Assembly: GCA_025786725.1 (NCBI GenBank)
Contig: JAHLTZ010000002.1
Span: 434,001-498,000, forward strand
DNA: 64,000 nucleotides
Direction: 5' to 3'
Origin: Syncephalis fuscata
Lineage: Eukaryota; Zoopagomycota; Zoopagomycetes; Zoopagales; Piptocephalidaceae
Position 1 is the stretch's first letter; the number at the start of each line of letters is the position of its first letter. A model generated the notes under the pieces. It was not told where the DNA came from and did not search any database. It saw nothing but the letters and a program-made list of their open reading frames with translations. Shown here piece by piece: positions 10,740 to 22,030 of this stretch. Both the position numbers and the translations under genes were made by a program.

Positions 10740-10924
10740 ATGATAGATGTAGAATTGAATTATACGCCGTTTGTGCGTAATTAATACAGGAGAAATAAAA
10801 TAATAATCCATAAGCTAAGCAATTTATACAACATGTATATACTGGTTGTTTATTTATTTAACTAGTAGTTTCTTACTTTATTTTTAAAGCATGCTGATGC
10901 TATTTTATAATTTTAGTAATGTGT

Positions 10925-11150
10925 TTCTATGATGGTGAGTAGTTTTTTGTAAGTCAAATGACTTTTATTATATTAATTGATCTTTTAATACATTCGCTAT
11001 TATACTGAATATATGTTCTATAATAATGAGTAGTTTTGAAGTAAATGACTTTTATTCTTCATTTATTCATTTGCTATTAATCTGTTCTATGATGTACAAC
11101 ATGTTGGGTAGATTGACTTTTATTATTTACGCTCCATTTATTAATCAATT
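10925..11150. repeat. Degenerate tandem repeat, three units
   Basis: Three imperfect units of about 70-100 bp each begin TTCTATGATG or TTCTATAATAA, continue with G-A-G-T-A-G-T-T-T-T-style sequence, and share the core TGACTTTTATT. Confidence 0.55.
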
Positions 11151-12151
11151 AAACTCAGCTGTTTATAAATATTGACTGACAGGTTCACATCTTACAATCT
11201 ACGTCATCACATTTCCCTTTCTCTTTCTTCACACTTGATAGCATATATCCATTGCATATACTTGTACACTCCATATATACTAATGAGATAGTATTAGTAG
11301 TTGAATTACTACTAGTCAAGTATAAACACTATTTACACCACTTTTGTAATCTGACTTCTTTTTTTGCTAATCATATTCATTATTACGATCATTGGCGTTA
11401 AACCTTTATTTACATGATAAGTGTATTCTGGCTTTAGCTTATGCTCTGTTTTTGCTATGATTCATCATTACAGGTCATTTGACAACATGTGCGATCTTTA
11501 TAGTAGTAGGAGCACTACTATATTGACGCTGAGGATTTGTTTAGCAAACATATTGATAATGCATCCAACATGCTACTGCTGTATATACAACTGCCTCTTT
11601 GTTAATTGCTTTTCTTCTCTGCTTCTTCCACATCTTCTGCCTAAACTTTTTTTTACGTACAATCAATGATAGTTGTAAAAAATTAAACTTTCTCAGTATT
11701 GCGCTGCTTTTTAAACTGGCACTTTAATCAACATCAGAGATCGTGGTTAGTCTTTGACTGGATAATCTCTAGCAGTATGTTTTATCAATCTGCATTTAAA
11801 GTATCTGTCTTTTTTAAAAATCCTAATTGTTTTACTATATTTTATTAAGCTAAATATTATCCTACGTAAAACAAGGGTCAAATAGCTGTGGACATTTATA
11901 TTATTCAGTTATCTGACAATGGCACATAGCTAACACTAGTTCATTGTTTACATAAATATTATTGCCATGAAATGTGTATTTGTTTTATTATAAATAAATA
12001 ACATGATTCACATACCTAAATATTAGATATTAAAATGTAGCACATAGCACACGTCTGTTCGTGTAATGAAATAGCATAACAATTTTAACAGGTATTTAGT
12101 TGTCACATTTCTGATCACACTAGCATAACAACATAAGCATAATATTGGAAC

Positions 12152-12686
12152 ATACCGATAAATCAATAGTTTACAGATTTAAACGTAAAATCATTGCATT
12201 ATTGCTGTAAAAATACACAACAGTATTAACAGCGCAGTTATAGTGTAGCTAGATATTAAAAGACAATAAATTACAAGTTAAAAAATGATGCTAACAATTT
12301 AATTAATAAAGTGCTAATAATAATAAGCATAACTTTACGTAAAATAAAACAAATTACTTGGTATTTTTACACATTTATTAGCGCATTATTGCAATCACTA
12401 CACTATCATTCAATACAATCACGGTATACTTTACCAATAGCTATCTATATGCTATGTGCATGCTTGTGTAAAAATACCAAGCAATTTGTTTTATTTTACG
12501 TAAAGTTATGCTTATTATTATTAGCACTTTATTAATTAAATTGTTAGCATCATTTTTTAACTTGTAATTTATTGTCTTTTAATATCTAGCTACACTATAA
12601 CTACGCTGTTAATACTGTTGTGTATTTTTACAGCAATAATGCAATGATTTTACGTTTAAATCTGTAAACTATTGATTTATCGGTAT
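12152..12686. repeat. Large near-perfect palindrome (222-bp arms)
   Basis: Left arm 12152-12373 and right arm 12465-12686 are reverse complements with only a couple of mismatches noticed (for example GCGCAGTTAT versus GCGTAGTTAT, and ATTACTTGG versus ATTGCTTGG). A 91-bp non-palindromic loop separates them. The outer end reads ATACCGATAAATC. No clear target-site duplication was found. Foldback elements and MITEs have this shape, but no coding partner is visible. Confidence 0.9.
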
Positions 12687-12961
12687 TTTGAAGTATTATA
12701 AATAAAAATTAACTAAATTAAAAACTGGTCATATATTTATTGATGCTGAATATAGTTATCATTTGATACTAAATGTAGTTAATAATAAAATTTAAACGCT
12801 TTGTATTATTTCATCATTAACACAGAGTTATCGATTCATATTTTTAATCATATGCTAACAATTAACAAATACCTATGGCTACATCTATATAATAGTTGTT
12901 TGCTATTGGTAATTAGTGTTGGTGTTGATACATGTACTAATTCCTTAGTAAAGAATGATTG

Positions 12962-13071
12962 GGACGTCAATGTATATGCATTCTGCATATTTATAATATT
13001 GCCATTGTAGCATAGTTAATAAACCTTTATTGTAATTGGTATTTAGCACAATATGCCACGAAGCACTTTAA
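12962..13071 (+). repeat. Dispersed repeat, copy A
   Basis: About 110 bp including TGCCATTGTAGCATAGTTAA and CAATATGCCACGAAGCACTT. It matches copy B at 25977-26084 in inverted orientation with few differences; weaker similarity continues into both flanks. Confidence 0.85.
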
Positions 13072-13627
13072 AAATGTAAAAATTTATATAGCATTTCAAG
13101 TCACAAAACCATGGAGTTGAAAAAGCACCATTTGGTTAAAAATAAAAAAACTAATTATAATATAATAGTAGTGATACTGATCATTTCATCTTATAGCCAG
13201 TTTGCAGAATTAACTATATCAGTGCTCTATGCTTTAATATTCTAAATATTTAATAACATTTGAGTAGCAAAATAATTAGTTAATTACAGCGTAGACAAGT
13301 CTGTTGTAAACGCTTTGTTAATATTTGATTAAGCAAGGTGTTACATTCCAAGCTGTTTTAGTTAAACTTTAAGTAACATAATTGCAGCGATTGAAATGCG
13401 GACATAGCTAAGAATTACTATTAACGCTTTTGTTTTGCTTAACAAAAAACAGTTTTAAAAACAATACATTGTTTATTAGCTGACTTAACCATAGGAACCA
13501 ACCATTAATTATTTGTCAATTTGATCATATCTGACGTAGTATAAACAATGACAAGCAGATTATTATACGGCCGATTCTTTGTTAAACAATTATTCAACTA
13601 CTTGACTTCCTTATTATGTATCAAGCC

Positions 13628-13654
13628 AAAACAAACAAACAAACAAACAAACAA
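13628..13654 (+). repeat. AAAC microsatellite
   Basis: About six AAAC units followed by AAG, in the intergenic region upstream of the secreted protein cluster. Confidence 0.85.
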
Positions 13655-13872
13655 GCACTCTTATCAAAATGGTTGCGATAAACAAAGACATTTCTTAACG
13701 ACAATTTGTTTTCTAAACAATATTATAAATATAAATACCAAATCTCAGGTCCGTATAGTTCTACTTGTAATGTGTATTGCAAGCTGTAGTAAAAGTCGGT
13801 ATTATTCTCGTAAATACATCTTTTTATTTTATTCATCTCTGTTATTTGATTATTTATTCAACAGTTTATACA

Positions 13873-15449
13873 ATGCGATCATTAACGGCTGTATTATGGC
13901 TGTGTGCCGGCGCGTCTCTGGCTAATGGTGCAACTATCCAGCGCTTTAGTGAAGAGCTAAAGCAGCCACTTGCTATGCCCGCCATCGATACTCTAAATAT
14001 GGCTTCTGAAGAAACTATTTTAAGAATTCCAGAAAATGATCCACGTCTGGTTCATGTTAAGCAACAAATACAGCAGCTAGCCCAACAGCTGCGCAAGGAT
14101 TGGGATACCGCAGAAATGGTCGTCAAAGATTCGAATGGTTTAACTGGCCAGATTGACAAAAATATGTTGCATAACTTCACGAGCCCGAAGAGACACAAAA
14201 AGTTGCCTCCGACATGTTTCCCCACATCTCTGATGCTCTTACCTCCACATTCAAAAAGACGTCGGCTAATGCGATAGCTCAGTTGCGACACTGGATGACC
14301 GGTCTATTCGGCGGCAGCCAAAAGGAGAACAGTGAGCTAACTGCCGCTGCAACACCCACTCAAATGCCTTCATCGGCATCGCCAACAATTATGCCAGCTG
14401 AGGAGATTGTCAACATTGCAACACCAGCTCCTATGGCTACGGATAGCCCAGCATTGGCCGAGACGCAACCGCAACCACAAGTAGAGCCACAGCCAATGGA
14501 CGAGACACAGCCGCAGACGCTAGTAGAGCCGCAGCCACAGACATTAGTAGAGCCGCAGCCACAGACATTAGTAGAGCCACATACACAGACAGAGTTACAG
14601 CCACAGACTCAACCACAGCCATTGGTCGAGCCACACACACATACAGAATCACTACCACAGACGCAGCCACAACCAAAAGCCTCTTCCCGACCAATTACCG
14701 CCGGAGAAACAGTATCCACCGGCCCTATTCAAGATAAAATTTCGTCACAAAAAGCATCAAACTCTGATATTGTAACAAATCCACATTTTAATAGCGGACC
14801 ATCAGAGGGACCGAAAAACACGCATGATCCACAAGAAAATGATAAATTCATATCACTCGAAATTGTCGACGAGGGTACCCATGATGTTGCAAGCGATGAA
14901 GAGCTGCGTAAACATGCCGCAGAAAACGAAAAAATTATCAAAATGGTACACGAAAGCCAGCCTGACCCAATTGTCGAGAGTGTTTTTGGTATTGCCACAC
15001 CGCTTGTGGTTGCCACCGCCAAAATAATAGTGTCTGATTTAGCGCAGCTACTTAGCTATGTCAGCGAGGTTAGAGAACAAGGCATTCCGGCATCCATGTG
15101 GTTCCCACAGGTCCAAAAGATTTTGCTTACTGATATCAACTATAATCTTGTAGCATTGGCCGATTTATCTGCTGCTCTAGTGCGCGAACACATCGTAGCA
15201 ACTGCGTCATTCATTAGCTCCCAAAGAAGTGCCAAAGGCATTTTAATGCGCATGCTTGCCGGCGAAAATGCCGGCGAATATGTAGGCCAAATGGCAGACA
15301 GGTGGATAAAGATATTCATTAAACGCTTACGCAGAACGTTAAAGACTCCGCCGACCAAGAGTAATCTAGCACAAGACAAGGCAGCCCAGGCGCTTGTTCG
15401 TTTGTTGGATGATGTAGACACGCAACACGAGGCAATTGATTCGCTCTAA
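13873..15449 (+). CDS. Secreted Pro/Gln-repeat protein, W[LF]P helical family member 1
   Basis: Not a known family. The ATG at 13873 gives a signal peptide (MRSLTAVLWLCAGASLANG). The middle is a tandem repeat of the type P-Q-P-Q-T-L-V-E (about 14460-14680), rich in Pro, Gln, Thr and Glu. The C-terminal third is hydrophobic-helical: D-P-I-V-E-S-V-F-G, V-S-D-L-A-Q-L-L, then A-S-M-W-F-P-Q-V-Q-K-I-L and further amphipathic helices. One missing base near 14185 (C-run of G-A-G-C-C-C-G-A-A-G) separates the two reading frames; the joined product is about 525 residues. The W-F-P block aligns with three neighbours, so the cluster is a paralogous family. The Pro-rich repeat is a candidate prolyl hydroxylase substrate (inference). 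Confidence 0.72.
14460..14680 (+). repeat. In-frame PQ-rich coding tandem repeat
   Basis: Repeated units of about 24 bp (G-T-A-G-A-G-C-C-G-C-A-G-C-C-A-C-A-G-A-C type) encode V-E-P-Q-P-Q-T-L, with variants containing H-T-Q-T and Q-T-Q-P. Confidence 0.8.
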
Positions 15450-15464
15450 TAGGCATGCCAACTG

Positions 15465-15606
15465 GAATGCAGGGAGATATAGTTTGTTTTTTATAAACTA
15501 TAAATTTATTCTTAAGTGATGCTTTGTTTATGTAACGTAGCTTTTAACATTATATAAAGTGTTACCAAATGCAGGATATTATTTACTCGTCTATCTCCCT
15601 GCATTC
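15465..15606. repeat. 15-bp inverted repeat in 3' flank
   Basis: GAATGCAGGGAGATA at 15465-15479 is the exact reverse complement of 15592-15606, with 112 bp between. It begins just after the stop of the Pro/Gln-repeat gene and could form a 3' UTR stem. Confidence 0.7.
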
Positions 15607-15727
15607 TGTCGTATCAGCTCCCTTTTGCACCCCCTTTATGTAACTATGTTTTTAATAAAACGTACAAATACAAAACATTAGAATATTTTGTTACAATAAT
15701 TTAGCGTTTTATTTATTAAATTTTGCC

Positions 15728-16695
15728 ATGAGATTAACAATATCATTATTATTAGTTGCTTTGTGCATTGGCCTGGTGAACGGCCAACCAGTCATTGATG
15801 CAGACATTGATCTGAAAAGCAGTATGGACTATCGTCCTGAAGATTTTGGTCATACAGCAACTGATGCTATTTCTATTGACATAATCGATTCGATTGAATC
15901 GTCGAACAAGCATGACGACAAGCCCGACTATGATGTAATTGGCGCAAAGCTGAATCTAGGCAACATGCTTCAGGATTTGGGCGAAATTTTTACCAATGAG
16001 GCAATTGAAGCATCGCGCGATTTTGCACGCGAGTTCCCAGAGTCTTTTTCAGACAAAGTTGCAACGACATTGCCATCAGAACTTCGTGTAGGCCATATCA
16101 GCTTCAGGGGGATCCAAAGATCGCTGAAAACAAGCAATGCTACTTGATATTTTTAGCGATCCAGAAAAGCTTCGCAGCTTGCTTAAGCAAGTAGCTAAGC
16201 CGGATGTTGACCGTGAAATGATTGCTATATTGGTTCCATTAAGCAAGGACGCGGCACAAATGCTTATTGGTGATCTTAAAATTGCCGTGAATGCAGCTTC
16301 TAATTCAATTCAGACGACAAGCTTTCAAGCCAGTGGCTTCCTCAATTAAAAGATTCAGCCCGTATAATCTTGAGACGGGACTCTGGCTTTATTTTGAACA
16401 AGATTCAGGAGAAGTTGGAGGAAAAGATCCCCGACTTTATTATTGATAGTCTGGTGATGCACTAGGTGCCGGTATATTCACTAGGCTACTTATCCGTAAT
16501 TTGTTGGGTGATACTATCAAAAAGGAGGTGTCGCAGGATTTGAGTATACTATCCAACGTAATAGTGTCACGATTCGGCAATGTTTTCAACTTGTTCTGGG
16601 ACCGTAGTGTTGAGTCTACAAGCAAACCAGCCATACTGGCTAAAGTCACCAGGGATGACGACCACAACGGCCAAACTTTCCAAATAGACATCTAA
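15728..16695 (+). CDS. Secreted W[LF]P helical family member 2
   Basis: The ATG at 15728 starts a signal peptide (MRLTISLLLVALCIGLVNG). An acidic region with repeated D-I and D-S motifs follows, then a helical region with L-G-N-M-L-Q-D-L-G-E-I. After several one-base frame breaks (near 16110 in a G run, near 16135, near 16325 and near 16455) the product continues with D-P-E-K-L-R-S-L-L-K-Q, L-I-G-D-L-K-I-A-V, Q-W-L-P-Q-L-K-D, I-P-D-F-I-I-D-S-L, G-A-G-I-F-T-R-L-L and a tail ending Q-T-F-Q-I-D-I. All four breaks are losses of one base. The Q-W-L-P-Q-L block matches neighbouring paralogues. About 320 residues. Function unknown. Confidence 0.62.
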
Positions 16696-17009
16696 CTTGT
16701 CATCAATCAGATTTGCTTTAACATTATAATAAATAAACACTTAATAGCACCTATACGATTGGCTACATCCTGAATTAATGTAAATTGGTTATCTTAAATC
16801 TGCAACAAAACATACTCCTTGACTTTTTATTGGTTTAAAATCACGATTCTGCCAGGTTCAAGTAGCCTGCATAGTTTTGATGTAGTATTGTAAAATAAAT
16901 CCGTAACTAGCTATCCCTTTAAATTCTCCTGAATTTATTTAATTACATATGATAGTTATTAGACTATTTCTCATCAATATTGCTGTTTTATTCATATTAT
17001 TCTGACACT
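16696..17009. other. Intergenic spacer in the secreted protein cluster
   Basis: About 310 bp of AT-rich DNA between two co-oriented family members; no gene or repeat seen. Confidence 0.5.
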
Positions 17010-18274
17010 ATGAAAGTTACTTTGGCTATTTTATTTTTTAGTTTTGCGGTATTTGTTCAGGCAATACCATTAGATAATGATGCATTGCTAGATGATCTAT
17101 TAGGCATGCTATCACTTCCCAAAAATGAACAAACCTTAGTTACATCAGATTCAAGCAATGTCAATGCCGATGCCGATGTCGATATTGAACAATTCGAAGA
17201 TATATTTTTGCAGCCAGACTCTGCTCCCTTAAGACCTACTCTATTATCATCTCTATCTGCTACACGACCATCTTTGTCGACGCCACGTCCGTCGCCAAAA
17301 TCGTTGCCGTCGCCAAAATCACTACCATCACCAAATCACCAAAATCACTACCATCGTCAAAATCATTGCCATCGCCATCCGTTAGTAATTCTAAAGTCTG
17401 ACTATTTATGAGACCATCTCAAAAGAAAACCATCCATTTTCTCCACTGCCACAAAATGTACGCCAGTCCCTTTCCAGCATGTTTATTAAGTTTAATCCAC
17501 CATTCAGCCCTTGTTTAACAATTTAACAAGTCAATTCCAGCAGATTAGAGAAAGTGCTACCAGTTCGTCTGCAGCAATCGCTCAATAATGCCACAAAAGA
17601 ACTTGAAGCACGCACCATTAACAATCGCTTGCAAACAATTCTTAGTCATATAAATACAAATAATAAAGACGAGACTCGTAGAAATGCAGGCCGTTTATTA
17701 AGCAGACTGTCAAAACAAGAAGGCATGGACGATCTGTTGGCTTATACTAAACAAACAATTAATAATTATTTTCAAGATTAAGTAATACACCAATCATGTG
17801 GGCAACTGCGCGTAATCTAAGCGATGATTTGAAAAAGACTGCAAGGACAATTCAGGAGCAAATTCGCCAAGAAGTTCCTGCTGATGAATGGCTACCAAAA
17901 CTACGTCGTAAATTAGCACGAACATTACGGCTTAACACTGGAGCAAGACTAGTTCTTATGCGAAAAGAAATTGACACACAGCTTGAAAGCCGTTTTCTCG
18001 ATAATATTACTAAGCTAGTGCAGTCTAATCCGAAGAAATGCGCATCGTAAACCACTACATGGAGAATATCATTCGTACAACAATTATTCCCAGTTTAGAT
18101 AAAATTGTTACTGGTATGCTGAAAGAGATTAATGAAGCATCAAAAGGCAAAAAAGGCAAAAAAGTGGCCAATAAATCTGTCCCGATAAAGATAGAATGCT
18201 ATAAAGGATGCGACAAAGTAGTACTAGTATTAATGGCTCAATTAAAACACATACAAAATAGCCTGTTTAATTGA
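17010..18274 (+). CDS. Secreted SPKSLP-repeat protein, W[LF]P helical family member 3
   Basis: The ATG at 17010 gives a signal peptide (MKVTLAILFFSFAVFVQA), then an acidic segment and a Ser-Pro-Lys repeat (S-P-K-S-L-P units, about 17281-17390) resembling hydroxyproline-rich wall proteins. After several one-base breaks the sequence continues with L-P-V-R-L-Q-Q-S-L-N-N-A-T-K-E-L, M-D-D-L-L-A-Y-T, L-S-D-D-L-K-K-T-A-R-T-I, then P-A-D-E-W-L-P-K-L-R-R-K-L and a basic tail with K-G-K-K-G-K-K. The stretch 17400-17560 is hard to follow and may hide a short intron as well as missing bases. The W-L-P-K-L block identifies it as a paralogue of its neighbours. Confidence 0.58.
17281..17390 (+). repeat. In-frame SPKSLP-coding repeat
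   Basis: Repeated 15-18 bp units (C-C-G-T-C-G-C-C-A-A-A-A-T-C-G type) encode S-P-K-S-L-P. The repeat contains a one-base frame break near 17330. Confidence 0.75.
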
Positions 18275-18401
18275 AGTATTAATAAATAAATAACAATTTG
18301 TCAGTTAAATCACTGCTGTTTATTGATAAATATTTGAATGCAATCCTATTAAGACAATAATCCATAAAATGCTTGCCGTGCTGTTTCATAATTGAGACGA
18401 C

Positions 18402-19464
18402 TTAAGCAGCTGGGGCGGCAATTTCTTTCAAGCTGGTAGTTTTGGTCATAATGCTGTTGACCAATTGACTAACTTCAGGAATATTCCAAATGTTGCGTAG
18501 ATGGGCCGAAAGACGATTGATTTGGCTTGTAACCACCTGTGCTATAGCCGTATCGATAACTTCTCCGAACAATGACTTGATCAAAGCGGCGACAGGGCCG
18601 TTAATGTGAAGAGCATACACAATAGTAGCAATGATGACGCCACCAAGATTTTCAACCAAGGTAGTCTTGACAGTGGCAAGCATAGCCAAGGTGTTTTCAC
18701 GCAAGTCCTTGACCACCAAGTCGCGCAATTCCTTCAACCAGACAGATCTTTCGACACGCTTCATGATTGAGCCAGCAATGTGCTTGACGGCATGACTCAA
18801 ATCTTCAACAAGCATGTTCAATGCGCTGATAGCAATTGGACTAATCAATTTGCCAATACGAACAGCCAAATCCACGCCAAACAGCCCTGCGATCATGTCC
18901 TGCAATGATCCATTGACCATTTTGTTAACAAGCTGCTTGATTATTTCAGCAAGAGCAGCTGATGATTCGGCGTTTGTCATTGCCACAGCTGAAGAGCCGG
19001 GCAAGCTAATGGAGCCTTGTCGGCTAAGCTGTGTTTGGTACTTCTTGACAGCTACCGTAAATGGCTACTAAGGCTAGCTGTAAGCTTGGATGGTAGCTCT
19101 TGACCAAGTTGCTGGACACCAGGTACAGCATCGTTCTTAAACTGATTGCGCGCATCTTTAACGACAGAATAAAGACCTGTTGGCGTGGATTTATCGTTAG
19201 CCAGGGCATCAATGGCATCGGGAGCATTCATGTCTTTCGGGGCAAAGCCTTGCCGGGGACGCATATAGGTCACTAGTCGGGTCTGGGCGTTTACAACCTC
19301 AGCGTTGTTCCAGTCTAGGAATGGCTGGCCGCTTGGGTGTTCTGGCATGGTTTTGACTGGAGAATACTGAATGTGGGTGGAGCTTGCGGCTTCATCTCTT
19401 GTGGACTAGCCGTGGCAGCAGTCGCCAATAGCAAAGTAATTGCAATAAATGTAAAGCGTGTCAT
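18402..19464 (-). CDS. Secreted W[LF]P helical family member 4
   Basis: Encoded on the minus strand, convergent with member 3. The ATG at 19464 gives a signal peptide (MTRFTFIAITLLLATAATA). A one-base break near 19350 leads to the region with H-P-S-G-Q-P-F-L-D-W and Y-M-R-P-R-Q-G-F-A-P-K-D. A second near 19050 leads to the long helical part: V-K-Q-L-V-N-K-M-like helices, L-V-E-D-L-S-H-A-V-K-H-I, then E-R-S-V-W-L-K-E-L-R-D-L-V and hydrophobic helices to the C-terminus. It is about 340 residues, with no Cys-rich or enzymatic motif. The D-L...W-L-K-E-L spacing matches members 1-3. Secreted lipid-binding or membrane-acting roles are possible but unproven. Confidence 0.72.
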
Positions 19465-20272
19465 ATTGACAAGTTCCTAGTGGTGACAATAAAAATACTG
19501 ATTCGTAACAAATAAATCGTAACAATAGTTCGTTGGCTTGGTTGGGTGGGGTCGTGATATCAAAGGCTTTTGAGTAGAGTATGCAATTTAACCTTCGTTG
19601 CTTTTGCAGGCTAGATTTTATAGTAAAAATTAGTAATCGGTAGTGGAATATTCTATATCTTGTAGTGCCTAGTTGTGTAGCACAACAATAATGAATACAG
19701 TGAATTGGCATAGGATAGTTCATTAATTGTTTCACGTGTATGGGCTAGCGAAACAACCGGAAAATACACGTGCTTTACTAAACACTTAAGTAGCACGAAT
19801 ACATACAACTATTAACGAGCTGCTACATAGTGTTGATGCAACAATGAAACCTGTTGGCGGCCAAAATCTACCGTTAGCCTGGCACAAGATGGAATTCGTG
19901 CTATAGTTGGTCACAGTGTCGGATGACCAGCACAGATTAAGCAAGGACTGTAGTTTGTGCATTGTTAATTTTCAATAAATTTATTGCTATAATGCAATGC
20001 GAATAAACAACATAGATTAAAGCCATGTAGTGATAGCAGTTTGTTTACCACGGTAGCCAAAAACAAATTAGTACACTGGATACCAAGTTAAAGATATGTG
20101 GAAAGATCTAACATAAGTAGAGTACATGCGAACACCTACATGCGATAGCTTGAATTCAAACAGTCCAGCCTATGTCATAGCGAGACACAGTCGCACAGAC
20201 AACGTGATTGCCAAAATAATCCCCATCTCATCAGTTTCAATAAAGTGTGCACCATCTCTTTTTCTCCCCATA
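19465..20272. other. Intergenic region
   Basis: About 800 bp between the divergent secreted gene and the arrestin-domain gene. Two CACGTG motifs (about 19733 and 19767) are the only sites noticed. No gene is seen. Confidence 0.45.
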
Positions 20273-21459
20273 ATGACTGCCGCCATACAATACATTGAAG
20301 TTGACCGCCCCCAGGGTCCCTATTATCCTGGAGATACTGTAACAGGTTAGTTAAGCCTTTATGCGATTATTAATCTAAACGTGCACCATCAATGATTTAC
20401 TCATTGGATAGGTACAGTTCATATTGCCATTAGTAGCGATATTCGAGCTCGACGACTATGCATATATGTAATTGGGTTTGAAAGAGTTTTATTCGACAGT
20501 ATGACGTCTAGGTAAGTGCTGACGTTGACGGTAACACTTGCACTTGTTCAACAGAGCAATTTTTAGCTTGTCGTCACAAAAGGCTGAGTTTTTTAAACAG
20601 AAGCATACGGCTTGGAAGTCTACCGCCATGATTGGACAAGTATTGCCAATGGGTGTACAGCAGTTCCCGTTTACACTACAGTTATCCAATGAATCTGCTA
20701 CCCAGGTGTTATTAGAAGCCTATGAGGTCAGAGCATGAAATTCTAAAACAATATGTTTGACGCTTGAATGTAGGATGAAATGGCCAGTATACAATATCAA
20801 TTGGTAGCAACGCTTGAGGATTCAAAACTGGTCGGCAGCAATGCAATAGCATCGGCAAGTATTCCATTAAAGTTCCAGCCGGGCTCTTACGCACCAGGAC
20901 ACGTATCACTGGCACCGGTTGACAAGCGTTGCATGCTGCAAATTCAACCGGCGCCAGATAGTGTCAACCAAATACCGGTTAATATTGGATTTCGCATTAG
21001 TCTACCTAGTGGTCGTGTCTATGCCGGGAAAAGTTTTAACGTTGCCGTTTCATGTCTAGATAATGTCCAATGTTTGTCGAAATACACACGAGAACAATGG
21101 CAATCCAATGGTCACGTTGTAGCGGAACTGCGTCAGTGTCGGCAATACACAACCCCAGGTATTTATTAGTATTTTATTAAGATTAGCCATTGATCAAAAG
21201 TTTTGCATTAATTAGTCACGCTACAACAGCGGAGTCTATAGTGGCTTCTGATATTAAGTCATGGCACGATATTAATGCACGCACTCTGGATTTCCAGCTA
21301 GACTTGCCATACTATCTACCTACATCGACAGATGGTGGCAAACTTATCCGTGTATCCTATCAACTGATCGTGAGACTAGCAATAGGGGACGGCACTACTG
21401 TTGCCTGCAGCATTGTAATGATAGCTGATAGTCCCAAAAACTTTACTTGCAAAAATTGA
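20273..21459 (+). CDS. Arrestin-domain protein (ART/ARRDC-like)
   Basis: Spliced exons start at ATG 20273. The N-terminal arrestin fold is shown by Y-Y-P-G-D-T-V-T-G-T-V-H-I, followed by beta-strand-rich sequence, P-F-T-L-Q-L-S and a link E-A-Y-E|D-E-M-A-S-I-Q-Y-Q-L-V-A-T-L. The arrestin C half has S-L-P-S-G-R-V-Y-A-G-K-S-F-N-V and a C-terminal strand V-S-Y-Q-L-I-V-R-L. Arrestin-related proteins bind membrane cargo and recruit ubiquitin ligases for endocytosis. No PPxY motif is visible in the parts I read, so ligase recruitment is uncertain. Introns lie at 20346-20411, near 20513, 20727 and 21159. A one-base loss in a C run just before the last intron is needed to keep frame. Confidence 0.75.
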
Positions 21460-22030
21460 AAACGCGTTTTATTCAATGTCACGTCTTTGACCAACTAGCC
21501 GAATATCACACTGTTGCTTATTCCACTGAATAGTTGATTAAGCACTATAATATTCAACATTATTTTCCTTACATTTTCCTTACATTCTTCGATGTTAGTA
21601 AATATTAAGATATGTTATTAATCAGTAAATAAATATAAATAACATTTATTTCTGTTGAATTAAAGCTATCGTCAGTTGATTTACCATTGAAATGATACTC
21701 TTGAAGCACATATTACACATGTGCTATCGTTTCACAGTCTTCACATGCTGTCTACCAATCGTATTGCTTGAATATGAGCAATATTGCAGACATTATGAAT
21801 ACAAAATAATTAATATTATGGACAATTGTAGGATGATAATTAATATTATTGCTAGTTCAACATTTAGAAATAATAAACAAAAATGACAAACAACTTTAAA
21901 GGAGTATTGTGTATGTTCGTCAACATTAATTCTAAATAGTATAACTAGTCTGTTAGCAAGCTTTACTATGGCTTGCAATTGAGTTTATTCACTATTGTTT
22001 TACAAAAATAGGCCAATATGATAGTCACTA
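21460..22030. other. Intergenic region between convergent genes
   Basis: About 570 bp of AT-rich DNA between the 3' ends of the arrestin-domain and ABC transporter genes. No gene or strong repeat is seen. Confidence 0.45.

Larger units (their letters stand above)
10740..13872. other. 3.1 kb AT-rich intergenic region with repeats
   Basis: The longest gene-free stretch of the window. It holds a degenerate tandem repeat (10925-11150), a 222-bp-arm palindrome (12152-12686), one copy of a dispersed repeat (12962-13071) and an AAAC microsatellite (13628-13654). ORFs here are short, low-complexity and AT-driven, with no convincing protein features. No transposase or reverse transcriptase motif was seen. 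Confidence 0.6.

Noticed and set aside
10137..10811. 224-codon Leu-rich ORF on the minus strand
   Set aside because: It is the antisense shadow of P4H gene 2, with Leu runs created by the CAG/CAA repeats.
12311..12535. 74-codon ORF spanning the palindrome loop
   Set aside because: It exists only because of AT-rich inverted sequence and has no protein features.
10740..13872. A retrotransposon or DNA transposon body in the long intergenic region
   Set aside because: No reverse transcriptase, integrase or transposase motif was found in any frame; only non-coding repeats are present.
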